This document shows, one piece after another, positions 25,715-33,674 of a stretch of DNA of 64,000 bases. The notes under the pieces were generated by a model, which was given only the letters and a program-made list of their open reading frames with translations, searched no databases and was not told where the DNA came from. This DNA is from Streptococcus sanguinis. GTDB taxonomy: Bacteria; Bacillota; Bacilli; Lactobacillales; Streptococcaceae. The position numbers and the translations under genes were made by a program. Location of the stretch: positions 868,001 to 932,000 of the forward strand of contig NZ_JAKUVC010000002.1 of the NCBI RefSeq assembly GCF_026781265.1, given 5' to 3'. Position 1 is the stretch's first letter, and each line of letters opens with the position of its first letter.

Positions 25715-25781
25715 GAAAGCTAGTGCTAATCAACGAAGCTTAGCATGAAGATACGATGATGTATAGGCGGCTTTCTTTTTT
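25715..25781 (+). terminator. First candidate terminator of the riboswitch RNA
   Basis: GAAAGC (25715-25720) pairs with GCTTTC (25770-25775), followed by six T. The interior holds two of the ANTAR-type hairpins, making a branched structure. The stem competes with the long-range helix that uses 25714-25718. Confidence 0.5.
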
Positions 25782-25794
25782 AGAATATCAAAAT

Positions 25795-25848
25795 AAGTTC
25801 TGTCCTTCCAAGACTTGGTAAAGTCAATTTGGAAAGACAGAACTTTTT
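25795..25848. terminator. Bidirectional terminator between the riboswitch RNA and pduO
   Basis: AAGTTCTGTC-C-TTCCAA (25795-25811) pairs with TTGGAA-A-GACAGAACTT (25829-25845), 16 pairs and one mismatch, and is followed by TTT on the plus strand and TTATTTT on the minus strand. It ends both the plus-strand RNA and the pduO transcript. Confidence 0.8.
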
Positions 25849-25861
25849 CTGTTTCTTTTTG

Positions 25862-26461
25862 TCACTGGCGTTTGCTTGCCCAACGCTCAACATCCGCCTT
25901 GGTGATATTGTGGAAGACCTTGGCACCTCTTTCATAGGCGATGTCTTCCTGGTTTTTAGTAAAGTTGATTACTCGAGCCAAGGCAAAGAAGTAATCTGAT
26001 AGACGGTTGACAAAAATCAGGACATTATTGTTAATTTCTGTAGTCCACATAGCCCCTACGATATGACGCTCTGCCCGTCTTGCAATGGTCCGAGCCACAT
26101 GAATCATGGAAGCAATCTCGTCACCGCCTGGCAGGATAAACCTTTCCAGAGCCGGTGGAATTTCTGCGTAGGTATCAATCCTCTCCTCAATCCAGTCAAT
26201 CAGCTGCTGATCGACTTTGTAAGGGTAAACTCCCTGAGGAGTAGAGAGGTCTGAACCACAGTCAAAGAGATAATGCTGCAGCTGGAGCAGCTCATATCTC
26301 AGCTTATCATCCTTGTCTAGCTTGGTAATGGTATAACCAATCCAAGAGTTTAGCTCATCAATGGTTCCGTAAGCATTAACTCGTTCCGCATCCTTGGCAA
26401 CACTTTGACCGCCAACTAGCTTGGTCAAGCCCTTGTCACCTGTTTTTGTATAGAGTTGCAT
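25862..26461 (-). CDS. pduO: Cobalamin adenosyltransferase, PduO type (first copy)
   Basis: It transfers the adenosyl group of ATP to cob(I)alamin. The 199 residues fit the PduO N-terminal (ATR) family: the ATP-binding TKTGDKGLTKLVGG at the start, VNAYGTIDELNSWIGY near 28, and the FILPGGDEIASMIHVARTIARRAER active-site helix near 110-135. It lacks the GlcG-like C-terminal half of Salmonella PduO, a version of which is encoded separately at 3254. It ends the cobD-pduX-cobT-pduO run. GGAGG precedes the ATG. Confidence 0.93.
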   Translation of the reverse strand: MQLYTKTGDKGLTKLVGGQSVAKDAERVNAYGTIDELNSWIGYTITKLDKDDKLRYELLQLQHYLFDCGSDLSTPQGVYPYKVDQQLIDWIEERIDTYAEIPPALERFILPGGDEIASMIHVARTIARRAERHIVGAMWTTEINNNVLIFVNRLSDYFFALARVINFTKNQEDIAYERGAKVFHNITKADVERWASKRQ

Positions 26462-26473
26462 ATTTTTCCTCCT

Positions 26474-27541
26474 TTAAGTCACATTTTTGCGAATATCAAC
26501 ATAATCTTCTTCTTTCAAGCTGCCTTCAGCAAAGGTTGGCATGTGCTCCATGGTATAAACAGCATTTTCCAGCAGAAAGAAAGCAAAAGGACAGCCTGAG
26601 CCTTCACCTAGTCGCATGTCCAGCAAAAGCATAGGCTCCAGTCCTAGAAAGTCACTGACCATTCTGTAAGCAGGCTCCGTCGAAGCATGGGAAGCAAAGC
26701 TATAGTCCAAGACATGAGGAGTCAGCTGATGGGCAATCAGAAGCCCCGTTAGAGAGATAAGACCGTCCACTACACAAGGCAGCTGATAGCGGGCGCAGGC
26801 AAGATGAGTGCCTGCCATAGCCAGCATATCTAGCCCACCCAGCTTAGCGGTCAGATCCAGAATATCTCCATAAGGAGCGTGACGATCCAGACACTGCTGG
26901 ATAACGGCTCTTTTATGAGCCTTCATATCCTGAGTCAGACCAGCTCCGTAGCCTGTGACGTCCTCTGCTTTGAGACCGAGAACTGCCGCTATGACAGCAG
27001 CAGAGGTGGTGGTGTTGCCAATCCCCATTTCTCCTGTTCCAAAGAGACGATATCCGTCTTTGATCAAGGTCTCTGTCCTCTTATAGCCGACTAGAATTGC
27101 CGCTATAGCCTGCTCGCGAGTCATGGCTGGCTCCTCGAGCATATTACGAGTCCCGTGACAAACCTTGTCCTCATTTTCCTTAAAGATATCCTTCTTGCAG
27201 CCAATGTCTACTAGGCAGATGTCTGAACCGGCATGTTTGGAAATAGCACACAAGCCTGACTTCTCCGCTAGAATATTGCGAGCAACAGTATAGGTCGTTT
27301 CCTGAGGATTGGCAGAAACGCCTTCAGCCACGATGCCATTATCTGCCACATAGACGAGGACAATCTTCTTCTCTAAATCAATGGGACCAGAAAACATGGC
27401 ATGCAAGCGAGCATAGATAGTCTCAAGCTTTCCCAAGGAGCCCGGGGGTTTCCCTAATTGATCACAATAGCGCTGGCCTTCTTGAAGCTTATCTTTGTCT
27501 ATCGGAAGAATCTGCTCAATAATTTTTTCTAAATCTTTCAA
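26474..27541 (-). CDS. cobT: Nicotinate-nucleotide:dimethylbenzimidazole phosphoribosyltransferase CobT
   Basis: CobT makes alpha-ribazole phosphate, the lower-ligand nucleotide of B12. Landmarks are GKPPGSLGKLE near residue 30, VYVADNGIVAEGVSANPQETT near 60, GTGEMGIGNTTTSAA near 170 and the closing MRLGEGSGCPFAF. I choose the TTG at 27541 (355 residues, normal length): it lies just after the pduX stop and ten bases after GGGAGGAG. A longer frame from a TTG at 27580 would overlap pduX and lacks a ribosome site. Confidence 0.92.
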   Translation of the reverse strand: MKDLEKIIEQILPIDKDKLQEGQRYCDQLGKPPGSLGKLETIYARLHAMFSGPIDLEKKIVLVYVADNGIVAEGVSANPQETTYTVARNILAEKSGLCAISKHAGSDICLVDIGCKKDIFKENEDKVCHGTRNMLEEPAMTREQAIAAILVGYKRTETLIKDGYRLFGTGEMGIGNTTTSAAVIAAVLGLKAEDVTGYGAGLTQDMKAHKRAVIQQCLDRHAPYGDILDLTAKLGGLDMLAMAGTHLACARYQLPCVVDGLISLTGLLIAHQLTPHVLDYSFASHASTEPAYRMVSDFLGLEPMLLLDMRLGEGSGCPFAFFLLENAVYTMEHMPTFAEGSLKEEDYVDIRKNVT

Positions 27542-27542
27542 A

Positions 27543-28409
27543 CTAGTCTGTCTCCTCCCTGACCGGCTGCACCCCTTCAAAAATAATCCTGCTCAAGGTC
27601 CGAGTCTGATAATAAGCCCCGCTGGCTGAGCGAGCTAGTTCAGCCTCTAGCTTAGGCAAGACTTCTAGCTGTTCCCTGCTCAGCAACAGACCAACCAATG
27701 TGCCACTATGGGCAACATTGAGGCCTAAACACTGGTGTTCTTTTACCAAATTCAGTAATTCTTTCAGATAGGGTTTGGGTAGCCGTTGGTTGTTCAACAA
27801 AGCACTATAGCTCGCTAAATGGCCAAGTTTTTCCAAACTCTTTTCCTGACAAGCCTCCTGAAAGAGAGGAAGCAATCGCTTAGACTCCTCAGCCGGATAG
27901 CTAGGACTGTCCTTCATCCGAACCAAGTCAAGAGTTGTCACCATCTCCACAGGCTCCAAGATATAAACATAGAGCTCCGGTCGCCAGTCTGTCTGCCAGA
28001 CCACTTGACCAGTCAGGGGATTAATGACCGTCCAGTCCGCAAAAGCCACAGAGTCAGTAGGCTCAATCTTGGCACAAAGATGAGTCAAATCTGATGCCTT
28101 TAGAGGCTGATTTTGTCCCAGAGCAGCTGCCTGCAGGCAGCTAATCATATCAGCTGTGCTGCTAGAATAGCCCTTGCTGATAGGCAGGTCAGACTCTTGC
28201 ACAAAAGAGAAAGCATTGGACTCAGGCAGGAGCTCCAAAGCTCGCCGTACCTTTTCACCTTGGGCTTGCCTTGCGAGAGACGAAGCCCCGTCCAATCTCA
28301 CTCGACTGCGCTTCTCAATCCCATAGGAGAGCAGGACCTCCTGCTCTCCTACTAAACCTTGAAATAACTCACCGCAGGAACCTGGACAAGACACGATTCC
28401 CTTAGTCAT
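27543..28409 (-). CDS. pduX: L-threonine kinase PduX
   Basis: PduX phosphorylates L-threonine to provide the aminopropanol linker of B12. The 288-residue protein is a GHMP kinase: CPGSCGELFQG at the N-terminus and the ATP-binding PISKGYSSSTADM near residue 75. It overlaps the end of cobD and abuts cobT, so the three form one translational unit; CobD uses the PduX product directly. Confidence 0.92.
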   Translation of the reverse strand: MTKGIVSCPGSCGELFQGLVGEQEVLLSYGIEKRSRVRLDGASSLARQAQGEKVRRALELLPESNAFSFVQESDLPISKGYSSSTADMISCLQAAALGQNQPLKASDLTHLCAKIEPTDSVAFADWTVINPLTGQVVWQTDWRPELYVYILEPVEMVTTLDLVRMKDSPSYPAEESKRLLPLFQEACQEKSLEKLGHLASYSALLNNQRLPKPYLKELLNLVKEHQCLGLNVAHSGTLVGLLLSREQLEVLPKLEAELARSASGAYYQTRTLSRIIFEGVQPVREETD

Positions 28410-29496
28410 AAGGGGCCTCTTTCGCCAAGACCTCTGTCAGACAAGCCAGAAGCTGTTCATTCTCCTGATGGCTGCGGATGGCTATGCGGTAATGCCGGTC
28501 TGTCAGATCATGATAATTTTGACAGGAACGGATAAAAATCTTTCTCCGCCTAAGCTCCTGACGCAGGTCCTGCTGCCCCAAATACTCAAAGAAGATATAG
28601 TTGACACTAGGCTTGACCGGCCGAATCTGTGAAAATGCAGTCAGTCCTTGAAAAAGGAAATCTCTTTCTACTCGAAGCCACTGCTTGGTAGCTTGCTGAT
28701 AGGCCTGATCCTCCAAAAGGACAGGCAGGGCGTGATCCGCCATAGCATTGACCGACCAAGGAGCGCGACTCCCCTCTATCTCATCAAAGCAAGTCGGATG
28801 ACAGCTGAGAGCATAGCCTAATCTCAGACCAGGAATGGCATAAAACTTAGTCAAAGACCGCACCACTACTGCATTTGAATAGGTGGCCAGATGTGAAACG
28901 AAGCTATAGTCCTCCTCATCGTCCAGAAAGTCCATAAAAGCCTCATCCAGTATCAAAAAGATTTGCCGCTCCTGCAGGTCCTCAGCCAGCTTTTCTAACT
29001 CAGTACGCCGAATCAAGGTACCCGTCGGATTATTAGGATTGCAGATGAGTACAGCATCTCCTGCAGTCAGTAAATCCAAGGCTGGCAACATGTCAGCTAG
29101 ATTCCACTCATAGGATGGAGAAGGTAGGCTAAAGCGCTCCACCTTGGCCTGTACTTGCGAAAAGGCTTTTTCATATTCCATGAAAGTAGGGCTCAGAGTC
29201 AGGACTGTCTTTGGACGCAGGAAGCGGGCCAGCTCGTAAAAGACCTCTACCGCACCATTTGCCAGCAGGACCTTGTCCTTTTCTAGGCCATGATGATGTG
29301 CCAAAAGCTCTCTGGAGTGGCTGTAGCTGATGTCTGGATAATGAACCAGCCAATCAATGGATTCGGTCAGACAAGCCCTCAGCTTTGGAGAAATCCCCAA
29401 AGGGTTGATATTGGCACTGAAATCCAGACAGTCTTCTAGAGAAAAACCAAATTCCTCAGCCAAAGCTGCCGCATTTCCTCCGTGCTCTACTTTCAT
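28402..29496 (-). CDS. cobD: L-threonine-O-3-phosphate decarboxylase CobD
   Basis: This PLP enzyme makes (R)-1-amino-2-propanol phosphate for attachment to the corrin ring. The 364 residues show the class I/II aminotransferase fold: MKVEHGGNAAALAEEFG, DFSANINPLG near residue 28, CNPNNPTGTLI near 152, DEAFMDF near 187, and the PLP-lysine in VVRSLTKFYAIPGLRLGYA near 217. It starts a run with pduX, cobT and pduO. Confidence 0.93.
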   Translation of the reverse strand: MKVEHGGNAAALAEEFGFSLEDCLDFSANINPLGISPKLRACLTESIDWLVHYPDISYSHSRELLAHHHGLEKDKVLLANGAVEVFYELARFLRPKTVLTLSPTFMEYEKAFSQVQAKVERFSLPSPSYEWNLADMLPALDLLTAGDAVLICNPNNPTGTLIRRTELEKLAEDLQERQIFLILDEAFMDFLDDEEDYSFVSHLATYSNAVVVRSLTKFYAIPGLRLGYALSCHPTCFDEIEGSRAPWSVNAMADHALPVLLEDQAYQQATKQWLRVERDFLFQGLTAFSQIRPVKPSVNYIFFEYLGQQDLRQELRRRKIFIRSCQNYHDLTDRHYRIAIRSHQENEQLLACLTEVLAKEAPYD

Positions 29497-29533
29497 AAAT
29501 AGACATTCCTTCCTCGTTTCCTTGTTAGAATCT

Positions 29534-29557
29534 AGTATACCATATTCGGTTTCTCAT
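29534..29557 (-). promoter_or_regulatory. Possible promoter before cobD
   Basis: On the minus strand an extended -10, TGG-TATACT (-10 box at 29534-29539), lies about 40 bases upstream of cobD; the -35 region is weak. It would drive the cobD-pduX-cobT-pduO run independently of eutP upstream. Confidence 0.4.
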
Positions 29558-29559
29558 CC

Positions 29560-30003
29560 CTAATCTGACTCCAGATAAGCCTGGAGACGGTCAATTCCTT
29601 CGTTTTCCGTCGCTGATATTTCAAAAATTTCCTTGGCTCCAGCCGCTTTCAGCTGCCGCCGTGCTTTTTCGATTTGTTCTTCCTTATCAGCCATATCAAT
29701 CTTGGTGATAATGCCAATCACTTCTTTATTGAAGAGGGAAGAAAAGCCCTGAGGAAAGGTCTGCATCTGATTGGAAGCCGCCACCAAGAGACCAATCACA
29801 TCAGCCTCCGTTGCAGTTACGTTCAGAGCATTATAATACTTACGATGCTGGAGAAATTCTCCGGGCGTATCAATGATGGCATCATAGAACTCAATAGCCT
29901 GAGTCTTAAAGTAGGTCAGCTCCAATCCTTTCAGTCGCTGAGTCAGAGTGGTCTTACCCACTCCGACTGGACCGACAAACATGATTTTTTTCATATCTTG
30001 CAT
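29560..30003 (-). CDS. eutP: Microcompartment-associated small GTPase-like protein EutP/PduV
   Basis: A 147-residue P-loop NTPase of the EutP/PduV family. It has the Walker A VGPVGVGKTTL near residue 11, the DTPGE motif near 46 and ITKIDMAD (NKxD equivalent TKID) near 98. Family members are linked to ethanolamine or propanediol metabolism; EutP has been reported as an acetate kinase in Salmonella and PduV as a microcompartment-positioning protein. EutP and PduV cannot be told apart here. It follows the HAD lipoprotein gene after 30 bases, away from the eut genes. Confidence 0.85.
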   Translation of the reverse strand: MQDMKKIMFVGPVGVGKTTLTQRLKGLELTYFKTQAIEFYDAIIDTPGEFLQHRKYYNALNVTATEADVIGLLVAASNQMQTFPQGFSSLFNKEVIGIITKIDMADKEEQIEKARRQLKAAGAKEIFEISATENEGIDRLQAYLESD

Positions 30004-30033
30004 CCATTCCTCTCTATGACAGGGAACTGCCTG

Positions 30034-31352
30034 CTATCTGCTGAGCTGGGCTTTCTTACTATCTAGTTTGATAGTTTCCCTGCCGTTGAGCAGTACACCT
30101 TTATTTTCATCGCGGCCTTGCAGATAGTAAAGGGCATCTTCCTGACCGTAAGTTTCAATTGCCTTAGTTTGCAAAAGACCGATTCCTTTGCTAGGATCTC
30201 TCAAAAGATTGAAGATGATACCCATTTGCAGTTTAGGGAAGTCCTTGAGCATAGCATAGTCACCATTACTGTCGCCGGCAATCAGGATTGGTTCTTGATT
30301 GTCATGATTGACAGCAATCAGCTTCTTGATGGTTTCTGTCTTGCCCTCTCACCTTGAGTCTGAGCATAGTTGGTATCGTATTCCGGCTGAATCACTCCCT
30401 GATCATCCTTTTTCAGGCGCATAGCAGTAACATTTTCTTTAGGAATATTGTAGCCATACTTAGAATTGCTAGCATAAGGGATAATCACATCGATATAAGA
30501 CGCTGAGCAGATATAGACATCAATGCCGTTAGCCATCAGAGTCTTATAGAGATTTTGCATTTCCTTGACCGAGCGAACACCGCGCTTGAAGGTTACACTG
30601 ACTTGTCCTGATTCACCTTTCAAGCCTTCCGGACTTTCCCAGGTTTCAGAAGTCAGCTTGTCCTCAAGAGCCTGGTCAATAGACTTTTCAGATAGGGCTT
30701 GAACTTCTTCAGAAGTCATACCTGCATAGAGGTAGGTCACCCATGGATAGCTGATGTCAGAACTGAAGGTGTCACCAATCGCTTCGTAAAGATAGCGGAG
30801 TTTAGCAGCAAAGTCTTGGTATTCATCAGTCTTTTTGACTTCTTCTAGAGACTTATCTCCTTGCATTCCCTTATAGCTATTGTAAATAACCGTGTAGTCA
30901 GAAAGCAAGTCGGCGGCAATTTTGTCAATGTTCACTGGTTCACCATCTTTGTTATGGAAATCCTCAACAAAATCGTCGCTCGGTATATTGGTCCGCACTG
31001 CTTGATCAAATTCTTCCGGCGTCATCTTAAAGGCCAGATTTTCAATTTGATAGGTAAAGGTTGCTTCGCCAATGTCGTTAATGACTGTCGTATTGTCCCA
31101 GTCAAAGACGGCATAAGGTTTTTTATTTTTATCATAGGTAGAGCTGGTGTTCCCATTTTCCTTGATGAGCTTAGTCAGGCGGGCATAAAGCTTGTCTTCC
31201 CAGACGCCCTTATCCAAAGTCTTAGCCTTGTCCTTATCCGTTGTCTCTGTCTTAGCCGAGGATGACTCCGTCGTCGTCTTATTATTCCCCGCTTGACAAG
31301 CTCCCAGAAGCAAAGCCAAACTACAAAGCAGCACAATTCCTTTTGTCCGCAT
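30034..31352 (-). pseudogene. HAD-superfamily phosphatase lipoprotein, frameshifted
   Basis: The gene starts at the ATG at 31352 (after GGAGG) with a lipoprotein signal, MRTKGIVLLCSLALLLGACQ, where LGAC is the lipobox. HAD motif I (FDWDNTT) follows near residue 85. Near 30343-30350 the frame breaks: the first frame ends at 30318, and HAD motif IV (LIAGDSNGDYAML) with the C-terminus continues in another frame to 30034. One extra AG in the local sequence GGTGAGAGGGC would explain the break (removing it restores TQGEGKTETI). This may be a real mutation or a sequence error. The intact product would be a surface phosphatase. Confidence 0.85.
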
Positions 31353-31478
31353 AGAAACAATCCTCCATAAAAAATAATAGTGCGCAAAAAAATGGCATAG
31401 AAAACCCCTTTGATTCTGAAACACTCGCTTCATTGCGATCAAATCAGGCTTCCTTGCCATTTTCTATACTGTTATTAT

Positions 31479-31507
31479 ATTATAAACTATCTGGCAGACT
31501 TTGTCAA
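31479..31507 (-). promoter_or_regulatory. Consensus promoter of the HAD lipoprotein (and eutP) transcript
   Basis: On the minus strand TTGACA (31502-31507), a 17-base spacer and TATAAT (31479-31484) form a perfect sigma-A promoter. The predicted start is about 120 bases before the lipoprotein ATG. Confidence 0.85.
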
Positions 31508-31521
31508 TGAAGCGCTTTCAA
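31508..31521 (-). promoter_or_regulatory. Candidate cre site upstream of the HAD lipoprotein promoter
   Basis: Minus-strand TGAAAGCGCTTCAT (near 31508-31520) matches cre at 13 of 14 positions and sits directly upstream of the -35 box. That position can mediate either activation or repression by CcpA. Confidence 0.55.
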
Positions 31522-31526
31522 ATTTG

Positions 31527-31565
31527 TAAAAAAATAAAGGCAGAGAAAAATTATTTCTCTACCTT
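31527..31565 (-). terminator. Terminator after the membrane-protein gene
   Basis: On the minus strand AAGG-T-AGAGAAA pairs with TTTCTCT-G-CCTT (arms 31554-31565 and 31537-31548), followed by TATTTTTTT. It lies about 95 bases past the stop of the 31659 gene; nothing else is apparent between them. Confidence 0.75.
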
Positions 31566-31658
31566 ACTGATTAAAATGCATTTACTCTAATCTTCTCAAC
31601 CAAGGTGTTAGAGGAAACTAAACGTATTCAAGACTAGACAGACAATCCCCCTTCAATT

Positions 31659-32300
31659 CTACCATTTTTCAGGCACTTGATTTCTCCAGCCTGTGAAAAC
31701 TTGTGCATAGCCCAATAGATACAAGGGCGTCAATGCGATACTAAAGCCGACTAAAGCAATAATCATATAGATTCCTGACAGCATGAATAAGCGAGTAATG
31801 ACTGCTACTCCTGCTGACAGGCAGCACAGGACGATAGCATGAATCTGCAAAATGTTGATCTTTTGTTTCTGTTCAAAATATCTCAATTTTGAAACGATTA
31901 CCATCTGATAGAGCAAATTGATCAGCTGGTAAGACAAACTCAGTATGATAAAAATCATAAAAAATGCTAAGTAGTTCTCACCAAAAAAGATGGAGCCCCA
32001 AAAGAGTAATTCAAAATGAAGAAATAGGTAAGAGCTGGTCGGAATGAGCTGCAAGGCTTTGGTATCAAAAAACTTTTGGAACAATAAGAAGGCTAGCAAC
32101 AAGATAGCAATGTGCCCAATCGTAAACTGCATGACCATCATGCTCCGATCATGCATCTCACCACGTAAGAAAATAGAAACGATAAATACCAGTGAGATAA
32201 AAAATAACTCAATTAAACCGGCCTTATAAAAATCTAAGTTTCTGATTGGATTACAATCCGTAACAAGAACATTCAAAAATTCATAATATCTCTTTTTCAT
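31659..32300 (-). CDS. Membrane protein of unknown function
   Basis: A hydrophobic protein of about 213 residues, taking MKKRYYEFLNV at 32300 as start; the ATG at 32315 would add five residues. About five to six membrane segments are visible, with a short cytoplasmic basic stretch SKLRYFEQKQKIN near residue 140. No domain is recognised. It has its own promoter and terminator, so it is a monocistronic gene unrelated by sequence to the B12 island. Confidence 0.7.
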   Translation of the reverse strand: MKKRYYEFLNVLVTDCNPIRNLDFYKAGLIELFFISLVFIVSIFLRGEMHDRSMMVMQFTIGHIAILLLAFLLFQKFFDTKALQLIPTSSYLFLHFELLFWGSIFFGENYLAFFMIFIILSLSYQLINLLYQMVIVSKLRYFEQKQKINILQIHAIVLCCLSAGVAVITRLFMLSGIYMIIALVGFSIALTPLYLLGYAQVFTGWRNQVPEKW

Positions 32301-32372
32301 TTTGTAAACTCCCATTTATTAAAAAAATTCCCTAAACTTTTCGGAACTTTCTATAAAAAAATTCCATATTTC

Positions 32373-32381
32373 ATTATATCA
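32373..32381 (-). promoter_or_regulatory. Promoter of the membrane-protein gene
   Basis: An extended -10 on the minus strand, TGA-TATAAT (-10 box at 32373-32378), lies about 70 bases before the gene; the -35 region is weak. It diverges from queG. Confidence 0.5.
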
Positions 32382-32478
32382 TACAGTATATAGGCTAAGG
32401 AAGTCTTATAAAACTATAGGTATAGTTCTATAGGATAGCTCCCTTTCTCAATCATTCGCCAAGTTGGCATTTTTCCGC

Positions 32479-32484
32479 TATAAT
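32479..32484 (+). promoter_or_regulatory. -10 box of queG, placing the transcript start at the start codon
   Basis: A perfect TATAAT at 32479-32484 is followed seven bases later by the ATG at 32492. A weak -35 (TTCGCC at 32455-32460) lies 18 bases upstream. No ribosome binding site fits between, so a leaderless or near-leaderless message is predicted. Confidence 0.5.
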
Positions 32485-32491
32485 AGAAACA

Positions 32492-33634
32492 ATGAACATC
32501 AAAGAAGACATTATTAACTTAGCAAAAGAAATTGGGATTTCTAAGATTGGCTTTACGACAGCGGATGATTTCGACTATCTGGAGAAGTCGCTGCGCTTGG
32601 CTGTAGAAGAAGGGCGAAATTCAGGATTTGAGCATAAGAACATCGAGGAGCGAATCAAACCTAAGCTGAGTCTAGCCTCAGCCAAGACCATTATCTCTAT
32701 CGCAGTCGCCTACCCCCACAAGCTCAAGCAGCAACCTCAGAAAACGGCCTACAAGCGGGGCAAATTCACCCCTAACAGCTGGGGACTAGACTACCACTAT
32801 GTCCTGCAGGACAAGCTGGACCGGCTTGCTAAGGGAATCGAAGAGCTGACCGCTTACTTTGAATACAAGGGCATGGTGGACACGGGCGCCTTGATCGATA
32901 CTGCTGTAGCCCAGAGAGCAGGAATCGGCTTTATCGGCAAGAACGGCTTGGTCATCTCCAAGGAATTTGGTTCTTATATGTTTTTGGGCGAACTCATCAC
33001 CAATCTGGACATCGAGCCTGATCAGCCTGTCGACTACGGCTGCGGAGACTGCAATCGCTGCGTGACAGCCTGCCCTACTTCCTGCCTGATTGGCGATGGC
33101 AGCATGAATGCCAAGCGCTGTCTGTCCTTTCAGACTCAGGACAAGGGCGTCATGGATCTGGAATTTCGCAAGAAGATTAAGACTGTCATCTATGGCTGCG
33201 ATATCTGCCAAATCTGCTGCCCTTACAATAAAGGTTTGGACAATCCTCTGGCGACAGAGATTGACCCCGACCTTTCTCATCCGGAGCTCCTACCTTTCTT
33301 GGAGCTTTCCAACGGTCAGTTTAAGGAGAAATTCGGCCATGTAGCTGGCAGCTGGCGGGGGAAAAACATCCTTCAGCGTAATGCCATTATCGCTCTGGCA
33401 AATGCCAATGATCGCTCTGCCATTCCCAAAATGCTGGAAATTATCGACAAGGGGCAAAACCCGATTCATATCGCTACGGCTATCTGGGCTCTGGGTCAGC
33501 TGGCGCGTGAGGTCCATCCGGAAATGATAGAACTGGTCATGAACGTCAAAAATCCAACTCCGCAAATCCAAGAAGAGCAAGGCCGTTTTCTAGAGAAATT
33601 TGGCCTAGAAGAAAAACTTGTGATAGAAAACTAA
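32492..33634 (+). CDS. queG: Epoxyqueuosine reductase QueG
   Basis: QueG makes queuosine in tRNA by reducing epoxyqueuosine, using cobalamin and two [4Fe-4S] clusters. The 380 residues show the N-terminal catalytic part (IGISKIGFTTADDF; RAGIGFIGKNGLVISKEFGSYMFLGEL), the ferredoxin-like cysteine motifs CGDCNRCVTACP near residue 188 and CDICQICCP near 235, and a C-terminal HEAT-like region (NAIIALANANDRSAIPKML). It is the only protein gene here on the plus strand. Being B12-dependent, it is a further consumer of the cofactor made by the neighbouring genes. Confidence 0.96.
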   Translation: MNIKEDIINLAKEIGISKIGFTTADDFDYLEKSLRLAVEEGRNSGFEHKNIEERIKPKLSLASAKTIISIAVAYPHKLKQQPQKTAYKRGKFTPNSWGLDYHYVLQDKLDRLAKGIEELTAYFEYKGMVDTGALIDTAVAQRAGIGFIGKNGLVISKEFGSYMFLGELITNLDIEPDQPVDYGCGDCNRCVTACPTSCLIGDGSMNAKRCLSFQTQDKGVMDLEFRKKIKTVIYGCDICQICCPYNKGLDNPLATEIDPDLSHPELLPFLELSNGQFKEKFGHVAGSWRGKNILQRNAIIALANANDRSAIPKMLEIIDKGQNPIHIATAIWALGQLAREVHPEMIELVMNVKNPTPQIQEEQGRFLEKFGLEEKLVIEN

Positions 33635-33674
33635 ACCGCTGAGACCTAAATATCTCAGCGGTTTCTTTATTTTT
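33633..33674. terminator. Bidirectional terminator between queG and the flavin reductase
   Basis: AAACCGCTGAGA (33633-33644) pairs with TCTCAGCGGTTT (33653-33664) around an eight-base loop, then CTTTATTTTT on the plus strand. On the minus strand TTTAGTTTT follows, ending the flavin reductase transcript. Confidence 0.85.

Larger units (their letters stand above)
25447..25848 (+). ncRNA. Predicted B12-riboswitch/ANTAR regulatory small RNA (EutX/Rli55-like)
   Basis: A plus-strand transcript is predicted from about 25447. It starts with a cobalamin riboswitch (to about 25560), continues through a 17-base-pair long-range helix (25625-25641 with 25701-25718) and carries six-base-loop hairpins of the ANTAR type: UCUGC-[AAAGGA]-GCAGA (25688-25703), GCUAAUC-[AACGAA]-GCUUAGC (25725-25744, one mismatch), and AUAC-[GAUGAU]-GUAU (25751-25764, G instead of A at loop position 1). 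It ends at a U-run at 25776-25781 or at the strong terminator at 25795-25848. No plus-strand gene follows; the next gene, pduO, is convergent. By analogy with EutX and Rli55 it would titrate EutV when B12 is low. Confidence 0.8.
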
